The translations under genes were made by a program, and so were the position numbers. The notes beneath the pieces were generated by a model, which worked only from the letters and a program-made list of their open reading frames with translations, made no database searches and had not been told where the DNA came from. 15,982 nucleotides of DNA from NCBI GenBank assembly GCA_001929475.1, contig LXFE01000335.1, positions 1-15,982 on the forward strand, written 5' to 3'. Positions 9,583 through 15,982 of the stretch are shown here, one piece after another. Numbering within the stretch: position 1 is the stretch's first letter; the number at the start of each line of letters is the position of its first letter. This DNA is from Neolecta irregularis DAH-3 (taxonomy: Eukaryota > Ascomycota > Neolectomycetes > Neolectales > Neolectaceae).

Positions 9583-10028
9583 CTATTCTTCCTCTTCAGT
9601 AATAAGCAGATTGGCAACACCTTCTTTTATCTCATATACCCTTTCGCAATTCCGACACGTCATCTTACCGCTCTTTACGTGAGTCTAGAGGATCAGTAAG
9701 GTATCCTAACATCTGATACCTGAACAAGAATTTCGTGTAAGTCTCTTATTAGTTCATCCGATAGTTCTCCCTCTGGCTTGCTTTCCGGTAAGTTTGTAAA
9801 GCCAAGCTTTTATCAGCAAAAGGCGTAAAAAAGAGGCACTACCTCACGTGTGGTTGTAACAAGTGCAGTCCATTCTATCCGGGGTAGAACTCCGAGGATA
9901 AATTTTGGGTTGACTTTGTTGTCTAACTGTTCTATTTCTGCGTCAGAGAAACGGAGTGGAAATGCAGCTGGCTCAGACGAGCATTTCTTGATGGGGCAGG
10001 TGAGGAAATTGGCGGTTAAGAGCTTCAT
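9583..10028 (-). CDS. TRM112: Trm112, activator subunit of methyltransferases
   Basis: Exons 10028-9843, 9806-9720 and 9684-9583 give 124 residues, close to the usual 125-135. The protein opens with MKLLTANFLTCPIKKC, continues with NPKFILGVLPRIEWTALV and LHEILVQTHV, and closes with MTCRNCERVYEIKEGVANLL. The zinc site is complete: C11 and C16 with C101 and C104. Trm112 is the small partner that stabilises several methyltransferases acting on tRNA (Trm9, Trm11), 18S rRNA (Bud23) and release factor eRF1 (Mtq2), in cytosol and nucleus. Both introns are GT-AG, 36 and 35 nt. It converges on the Rsc4-like gene with only about 80 bp between stops, and its first codons overlap the apparent end of the OPA3-like gene upstream. 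Confidence 0.95.
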
Positions 10029-10701
10029 ACGTTACGCTTTTAATGCGGATGTGGACGAAAGAAAGGGTTTTGCAGTAAAGACGCCGTGACCCTGTCTGCA
10101 TAGTCAAATAAATACATAAACTATTTTTGAGGCTCATGATCTCCAGTCTCTTCAGTTTCTCATTATGCATTTGCTTTTCTTTAGAACTGTCATCATGGTC
10201 TTTTAAAGGTGGAGGTCCATGCATTAAATCGATGTGCAATTTGCGTTTCAACTCTTCGACTTTCATCTGTAGCTCTTCGATATCATCGCGGACTTTATCC
10301 CTTCGATTTCTATTACTTCGCCGAGCCATACAGCTCTCCACAAAGATCAAATCACCGGTAATTGAACTTCACCTCAGTGTTTTTGCGCCAGCTTCAAGAT
10401 CTTACAACAGAAAGACCACAGACAGAAACGATGCTCACATCTCCACAGCGTTAGCGTCATTGAGAGGCCGTATTCTAATCTTTTCAGACTCGTCACCGGC
10501 TAATTTCAGGCGCGGCCTAATTTCGGATTTGTGCATCCGTTGTGCAAGACGTGTGCATGTTCTCCGGAATTTGGGGTGTTGCTGGGCCTGAACACATCAG
10601 CAGAATAAATGGCGATCAAAGTGCCTGCTGTTTGAGAATTGTGGCGATGAGTTTGCTGTGCGAATCAAAAAGGAGGTGAGTTTTAGGGCAATAGAGGTCA
10701 T
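9973..10701 (-). CDS. OPA3-family mitochondrial protein, reading frame appears broken
   Basis: All parts of an OPA3 protein are present in order but not in one frame: MTSIALKLTSFLIRT (from 10701), SKLIATILKQQ one base out of frame, a GC-AG intron (10624-10588), then AQQHPKFRRTCTRLAQRMHK and IRPLNDANAVE. After 10438 comes EAGAKTL, again out of phase and followed by TGA, then LIFVESCMARRS, the coiled coil NRRDKVRDDIEELQMKVEEL and a basic tail. OPA3 is a mitochondrial membrane protein; the segment before LIFVES is normally hydrophobic and is short here. Either the gene has decayed, single-base errors are present, or a longer intron (10438-10367, 72 nt) skips EAGAKTL. The frame runs to a stop at 9973, inside TRM112; the true end is unclear. 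Confidence 0.6.
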
Positions 10702-10867
10702 CTACACGTTCAATTTACACTGGTTAAACGGTCTGTTCACAAGATCAAGCAAGGTAAAATAACATGGTGAATCATATGAGCCAGGGTGATAGTGATTTGG
10801 AAAGTAAACGAGATTTCTTCTCGGTCATTCGAATTTATTCTTACAAAACACCTCAATTGGTCGAAAC

Positions 10868-11282
10868 ATGAGCTACGTTTCCTCTTCCAAAGACCCTTGG
10901 GACGACTTTCCTGTTGATGTAATCTTCCACAATCTTGCAAAGAATTTCTTGAGAAGGGACAGGGAATTTGCCCATTCGCCTCCCTGTTACGTACTAGGTG
11001 AGTCAGTTTAAGTGAGTAGGTCTTCCGGCAAGTTTCATGTATTGGAAAACCCGGTCTTTTATAATGGAAAAATGTGGGTTCCTAAAATTTGTGACCGCGT
11101 CAATACTTCCGGAAGGAAGAACAAAATTACTATACTAGTGTCATAAACTCCGGTAGAGTCTACTGAGAGTGATACGTCATCCTCCTGAAAATCCCCACGT
11201 GCGAGTCAGAAGCTACGATTTGAATGACTGTGTTGAAAAATATAACTTCCCTTTGACCGTGTTTCCTAATGAGTTCATTTGA
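10868..11282 (+). CDS. Unrecognised small protein gene
   Basis: Starting at ATG 10868 the frame reads MSYVSSSKDPWDDFPVDVIF, then HNLAKNFLRRDREFAHSPPC. A 42-nt GT-AG intron (10995-11036) would lead to FHVLENPVFYNGKMWVPKIC. A second, poorly placed intron leads to RHPPENPHVRVRSYDLNDCV, ending ...FPLTVFPNEFI before TGA at 11280. The segments are clearly protein-like and hydrophilic, with Trp and aromatic residues, no signal peptide and no membrane segment. I do not recognise the family. It is divergent from the OPA3-like gene, with starts 166 bp apart, so they probably share a promoter region. The last codons overlap the next gene's first ATG in another frame, which casts doubt on one of the two ends. 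Confidence 0.45.
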
Positions 11283-12336
11283 TAGCAACCCGTATCAGGA
11301 ATCAGAAGATGAGCGACCTGAATCATCGGGCAGTTCCACGCCTATGGATACCCTTGTTTTTAATGTCAGCAAAATTGAAGATGTTCCGGCTCAAGCTGAA
11401 AGACATATGATCGAAATCAACGGGGAAATTATCTGGTCAGACATCAACATAGCGAAAGAGCGGAGCAAATACATCAGAAGAGAACTCCAGAACAAAGGAA
11501 CCCTCGAAGATGCTGCCTTTACTTCTACTCCAGTCCTACGACTTCGACTTCCTTGCGAAGAGGCCGTTGTATGTATCTGTGAATACCTCAAAAATGGAGA
11601 CATAGCCCAAATAACACCCTTCGATACAGACAAAACTCTGGAGTTGAAAGCTCTGTTAGTCAACGGTCGATTCCTCGATTTCACCAACCAATATTGGGAA
11701 AAGTTTTATCGGCCACTTTTGAAACGCAAAATTGCTGTTGCGTGGAACGGGATGTGGTGGTCGTATCCTACGATTTCAGAAACCTTCCTAGTTCGTGTGT
11801 TGCCAACAATATACGGCGTAGCAAGACTGACGGCCAGTATCGTATGGTATAACCATACCATCACCCTGAATATGAGCCTGGAAGGTATTATGAAGAAATT
11901 TATGTCGGACAATATCCGAAATCTTTGCGCAGATCAGATATCTAAAATACCACCCGATAAAGTGAAGGGTTTGAAAGAGCGACATGCAAAAGCAATGCAG
12001 TTGCTGTTGACAGACTCTGGAAACAAAAACGTAAAACCACCGCCGGTTACTGTATCGACAGCTCAGTCAACGTTGAAAAGGTTGGAAATCGAGAACCAGA
12101 CCCAGAAAGCAGAATTATCTCGGCTGAATTTGAAAATACAACATTTCCGATGTCCGCGATGTCATAAGTCTATTCCGCGAGCTGCTAAAGATACTCAAAC
12201 ATGCATTCATCAATGGCATATCAAGCCTACGATAACCGGAAAAGATGGTGTTATCAAATGGATTTGTTGCGGTAAGATCTTTGAGGAAGGAAAGGTAAGC
12301 GGCTGTAGATTTGAAATAAGTAACCATATTGAATAA
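11269..12336 (+). CDS. Unrecognised 355-residue protein, possible BTB-like fold and Cys/His-rich tail
   Basis: A single-exon frame of 355 codons, unusual beside its intron-rich neighbours. The N-terminus is acidic and serine-rich (about residues 1-30). Residues about 45-150 (MIEINGEIIW, LRLRLPCEEAVVCICEYLKN, LKALLVNGRF) have a spacing that recalls a BTB/Skp1-type fold, but this is only a weak resemblance. Residues about 260-292 (RLEIENQTQKAELSRLNLKI) form a coiled coil. The tail has a metal-site-like set: C295/C298, C312, H314, H317, C333/C334, C346. The start could be M1 or M26 (11344); the latter removes the overlap with the upstream gene. An uninterrupted frame of this length in this genome could mean retroposition or gain from elsewhere; I have no proof. 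Confidence 0.7.
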   Translation: MSSFDSNPYQESEDERPESSGSSTPMDTLVFNVSKIEDVPAQAERHMIEINGEIIWSDINIAKERSKYIRRELQNKGTLEDAAFTSTPVLRLRLPCEEAVVCICEYLKNGDIAQITPFDTDKTLELKALLVNGRFLDFTNQYWEKFYRPLLKRKIAVAWNGMWWSYPTISETFLVRVLPTIYGVARLTASIVWYNHTITLNMSLEGIMKKFMSDNIRNLCADQISKIPPDKVKGLKERHAKAMQLLLTDSGNKNVKPPPVTVSTAQSTLKRLEIENQTQKAELSRLNLKIQHFRCPRCHKSIPRAAKDTQTCIHQWHIKPTITGKDGVIKWICCGKIFEEGKVSGCRFEISNHIE

Positions 12337-12718
12337 GAATCTGCTGTTGTCGACGGCATTGCTACATAATCATTATCTAGTAGTGATACCATTAGGCACA
12401 CGAAACGTCGTCAAGCTGTTCCCACCAGCGACCTAATGTAATGTGTATCAACGACAAATCTTGCGAAGGCAATGAGGAGTGGTTGTAGTCATAGAGATGG
12501 TCTAAATACTAAGTAACGCAAACTGTTGAAGTAAAATTCAAGTAGAGAAAGAATAGTGACATAGCAAAATTGTCAATAAACTTGTAATAAGTTCCCCAGA
12601 TAATAATAAAGATTGGGATAGAGCTATTTTCTCGTTATTAATGCAACATTTCGTTCCGAACTTCGCCTACAGCAATTTCCGAAGCCTATAAAACACGAAG
12701 AACGAGCGCTATTTCCGA
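12337..12718. other. Intergenic region between convergent gene ends
   Basis: AT-rich spacer between the stop of the 355-residue gene (+) and the stop of the SRA gene (-). Only short open frames without protein character; it should hold both 3' untranslated regions (an AATAAT run occurs near 12600). Confidence 0.45.
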
Positions 12719-14206
12719 TTATTCACGCGGAAAGACGGGCCGTGGATAACCATCAGGATTCCTGTACAAATCATTCTTACGAGCAACCCATCCTGAAGTA
12801 TCGATTGGAGCCTGCCTAGGACAACGTTCAAATTCAAACATGAAGACCTAGTTCTTGTGAATAAATATGAAAGGACGAGGTACTTTGAATCCTGAATCGC
12901 CAATTTTTTCCCAAGGTTCTCGAATGATTTTATATAGGCCATCATAGCTATACGATTAGTTAAGGAAAACCAGTAATATGCCGTGCCGGAGCCCATTTTT
13001 AGGTTTCCCAGACCAAATCCCGTCTTTCCCTCTTATCACACGAATAGGCATTCCACGCTGCCACGAAATTCTTAGAGCTCTATTTCGACCACTCATCTCT
13101 TGATGTCGGACATGTCGTTTGTTCGTAGCGTTCCTGCCACCGGAGCCTGTATATAAAAAGACGTTGCCTATTAGATAAGCTCGTGAAAAACAAAGCGAGA
13201 AAGAACCACCATTATCACGGTCTTCTGTGTATCCACCGTTCAACAATATCGATGTAGCACCACCGTCGTCTATTGAACCCGCAATTCCGCCCTGAATAGA
13301 CCGATGTACGGCATCGCGATGTAACGTGAACCGTGAACACCACCACCAACCCTAGTGTTTTCAGCAAATGGCCCTAGAAGGCAGAAGAAAAGTACCACCG
13401 GAAATCCAGGGATCTCTCCAAATTGAGGTGCATCGCTAAGGTAATCCGAGTCTATCATTCGAGAGTTGGACCATCGTCTTGTATCAGGATTCTGGCACTT
13501 GAAGAAAATGATTCCAGGATATTCCCAGACTGCATTCCTAGGAACTGGTTTGCCCCGAAAGTGATGATAAAGGAAGGAGTGTTCTTCCGCTCTCTTCAGA
13601 TCCGAAGACACAGAATGAGGTCTTCGATCTAGTGAATTTGGATATTGTGATGAAGATTGTTGCACGATAACTTTTTCGTTCTTGTCCTCTTCATCGAATA
13701 ATGAATCAAAATCAGAATCGTAGTCTTGCTCATCGGATATCTTTTCCTCTTCCCTTTCAATGGAGAAAGGGTTTGGATTCAACGCTGGCGCTCGTGTCAA
13801 AGAAGATGTCGAAACGTTCATCCCGCTCCTATCCTTGACTTTTGAAAGCATTTCAGCACTATCTTCATCTTCCACTTTTACATTGCTCTTCCTATCTCCA
13901 AATCTGACAGTAATATCTTCCATTTTGAATTTGACATCATCGTACTCCATTTTGACTTTGACATCATCGTCCTCCATTTTGACTTCGACATCGTTCGCCT
14001 CCTTCTTGATCACTGCATCCATTTCGATTCCTCGAAGACGCTCCAAATCTTGCTTACTTTCTACTATCGTCAATATTTGTTTCTCGAAAGACTAAACCAG
14101 AGATTATGCTTGCTGAGTATCCGCCTTTTAGGCCCTGCGAAACAATGACTTCTAAACATTCTATTTGAAGCCGACGCAACTCTTCGCTAGTTATTTTCGA
14201 TGGCAT
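12719..14206 (-). CDS. SRA (SET and RING-associated) domain protein, predicted 5-methylcytosine reader
   Basis: Exons 14206-14150, 14091-13396, 13351-13207, 13167-12987, 12947-12884 and 12847-12719 give about 423 residues. The C-terminal part (about 240-395) is an SRA/YDG domain: FGEIPGFPVG, DAVHRSIQGGIAG, ILLNGGYTEDRDNGGN, FLYTGSGGRN, MPIRVIRG, GLRYDGLYKI, GFKVFMFEFERCP. Residues matching the UHRF1 base pocket (Y and D in GGYTED, Y in LYTGSGG) are kept. The N-terminal part is charged and probably disordered, with repeated VKME-type motifs and an acidic run (DEEDKNE). No RING, PHD or SET domain is visible. Introns of 44, 39, 39 and 36 nt lie inside the domain; 12986-12948 is GC-AG, chosen because it restores GLRYDGLY. 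The first intron (14149-14092) is the least certain; without it the protein would start at Met 14022. Confidence 0.85.
13920..14000 (-). repeat. Three 27-bp tandem repeats inside the SRA gene
   Basis: Units 13920-13946, 13947-13973 and 13974-14000 differ at a few bases and each encodes nine residues of the type DDVKVKMEY. They carry the VKME/FKME motifs, so each unit adds one possible sumoylation site. Confidence 0.85.
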
Positions 14207-14737
14207 ATTGGTGAGTTGCTTGTTCAAAGGAGGACTAACAGGATTTTATATTGTGCCTAGCCCTTTTAGGCTTCGGCATATTATACGCTATCCTCGCTTA
14301 TCGCACATTAATCACGAGGTTACCAAAAACATCTGTTATTGTAAGTTGTAGGCCTGAGGTACAAACAAAACTAGGTTTTATATCCTGGTCTGAGGGGTGA
14401 ACTTCATGGAGGCATACCTAGCCTAAGCGGTGTGAACTTAGACTAGGTGTGTTTGTATCTACTCTAATTATTGGTAAGGATATACTCGAGGATATATTTT
14501 TATAGCCAGTGTGTCCAACCGCCAAGGTGGATTCATTTACAAGATTACTTGTCACATTGATATTTGGCAAAGAGGAAGCGTGTCCAGAATAATATATGTT
14601 GACGGAAGAGATGCACACTGAATACTAAGTAAAAAAGCGTAATGGCTGATATCGGCTTTCAACATAACCACATATCGAGGCAGAAGATCACTACCACGCA
14701 TATATTTTTTATCGACAAAAATTTAAGATGGAATAGT
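14207..14737. other. Intergenic region upstream of the SRA gene and downstream of RPS5
   Basis: About 530 bp of AT-rich DNA between two minus-strand genes. It should contain the SRA promoter and the RPS5 3' untranslated region. Open frames are short and not protein-like; no RNA gene recognised. Confidence 0.45.
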
Positions 14738-15500
<763 letters not shown>

Positions 15501-15864
15501 GATGTATTTGGTGAAAGATGTGATCGGGATGGGAAGTTGGCTGTCGGAAACGCAGTCCACAAGATTTTCAACGAAGCTAATTTAAGTTAATTAGCGGTCT
15601 TTCCTACCACTCTCAATGTCTCAATCCTGACGCAAAGATTCCCCAGATGGAGAGTTTGAGAATTTCCAGATCTCCAAAATGCCCCCTGATATATATTCGC
15701 TATCTACGTGATACGTATACATATGAGGAGTTCTCTCGAGAAACTTGCACCAAAGCCAAGAAAGAAATGCACGGCGAAAGTAAATAAGCACGAAATATAA
15801 ATTGCGGATATTTTAAAAATAAAGCGACTTGATCTGCGACACTTTTAAACATGAGATATCGTTT
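15501..15864. other. Intergenic region upstream of RPS5
   Basis: Contains the RPS5 promoter side. A plus-strand frame at 15647-15787 (46 codons from MESLRISRSP) could be a first exon of a divergent gene, with GTAAAT near its end, but I could not extend it. Otherwise AT-rich and featureless. Confidence 0.3.
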
Positions 15865-15982
15865 TTAGCCCAACGGCATTATCATACCAAACCTATCGAT
15901 GTTTTCTACAGTCATGACCAGACTTGCTAAGTAAACAAGTCCAACTCTCCCCGCTGGATACTCTCCGGTGGGCGGGTGGGCG
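15865..15982 (-). CDS. Possible C-terminal end of a gene entering from the right edge
   Basis: A minus-strand frame is open from the window edge for about 38 codons and ends in ...TVENIDRFGMIMPLG before TAA at 15865-15867. The residues look protein-like, but the piece is too short to identify, and another frame is open for part of this stretch too. Confidence 0.22.
   Translation of the reverse strand, partial: AHPPTGEYPAGRVGLVYLASLVMTVENIDRFGMIMPLG

Noticed and set aside
10127-10591. Plus-strand open frame of 154 codons
   Set aside because: It is antisense to recognisable OPA3 segments and is no more than a shadow of them.
11391-11985. Several minus-strand frames of 65-98 codons
   Set aside because: All lie opposite the 355-codon plus-strand frame and show no protein family character.
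13168-13206. In-frame insertion SLCFSRAYLIGNV in the SRA domain
   Set aside because: The 39-nt stretch has GT and AG ends and removing it restores NGGNVFLYTGSGG, so it is an intron.
13760-14095. Plus-strand open frame of 111 codons rich in Ser and Leu
   Set aside because: It is the complement of the acidic repeat region of the SRA gene; its repetitive SSS/LTS pattern follows from the repeats on the other strand.

Overview
The window is nuclear DNA of a fungus. It is AT-rich and carries interrupted genes for typical eukaryotic and fungal proteins: ribosomal protein uS7/Rps5, Cks1, Trm112, an OPA3-family protein, a tandem-bromodomain protein of the Rsc4 type and an SRA-domain protein. I cannot name the species. 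Almost every gene is cut by very short introns. The ones I placed are mostly 33-51 nt and cluster near 40 nt, with a CTAAC or CTGAC branch-like motif only a few bases before the 3' AG, and an unusual number start with GC instead of GT. Most of the gene models below were rebuilt by joining short open frames across such introns. Every join is checked for phase, but none is supported by RNA.

Layout. 20-1424 (+) and 5034-6397 (+) are two diverged copies of an NAD-dependent epimerase/dehydratase-like gene. They share nearly the same exon-intron structure and flank a gene-poor stretch. That stretch (about 1.4-5.0 kb) holds a doubtful minus-strand gene (2087-2448), a degenerate J-domain gene (3102-3849) and otherwise unassigned DNA. 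From 6.6 kb the window becomes compact: CKS1 (6663-7137, -) and the Rsc4-like gene (7690-9502, +) are divergent, and TRM112 (9583-10028, -) converges on the latter. An OPA3-like gene (9973-10701, -) ends inside TRM112 and is divergent from an unrecognised gene (10868-11282, +). That gene overlaps the start of an unrecognised single-exon gene with a Cys/His-rich tail (11269-12336, +). Next are the SRA-domain gene (12719-14206, -), RPS5 (14738-15500, -) and a possible gene tail at the right edge.

Function. The genes do not form one pathway; this is ordinary eukaryotic gene order. Two are chromatin readers: an acetyl-lysine reader (Rsc4-like) and a predicted methylcytosine reader (SRA). The others serve the cell cycle (Cks1), translation (uS7, Trm112) and mitochondria (OPA3). 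The most interesting signals are a run of sumoylation-type motifs in front of the SRA domain, the very short introns with frequent GC-AG ends and tandem acceptors, and the broken frame of the OPA3-like gene.
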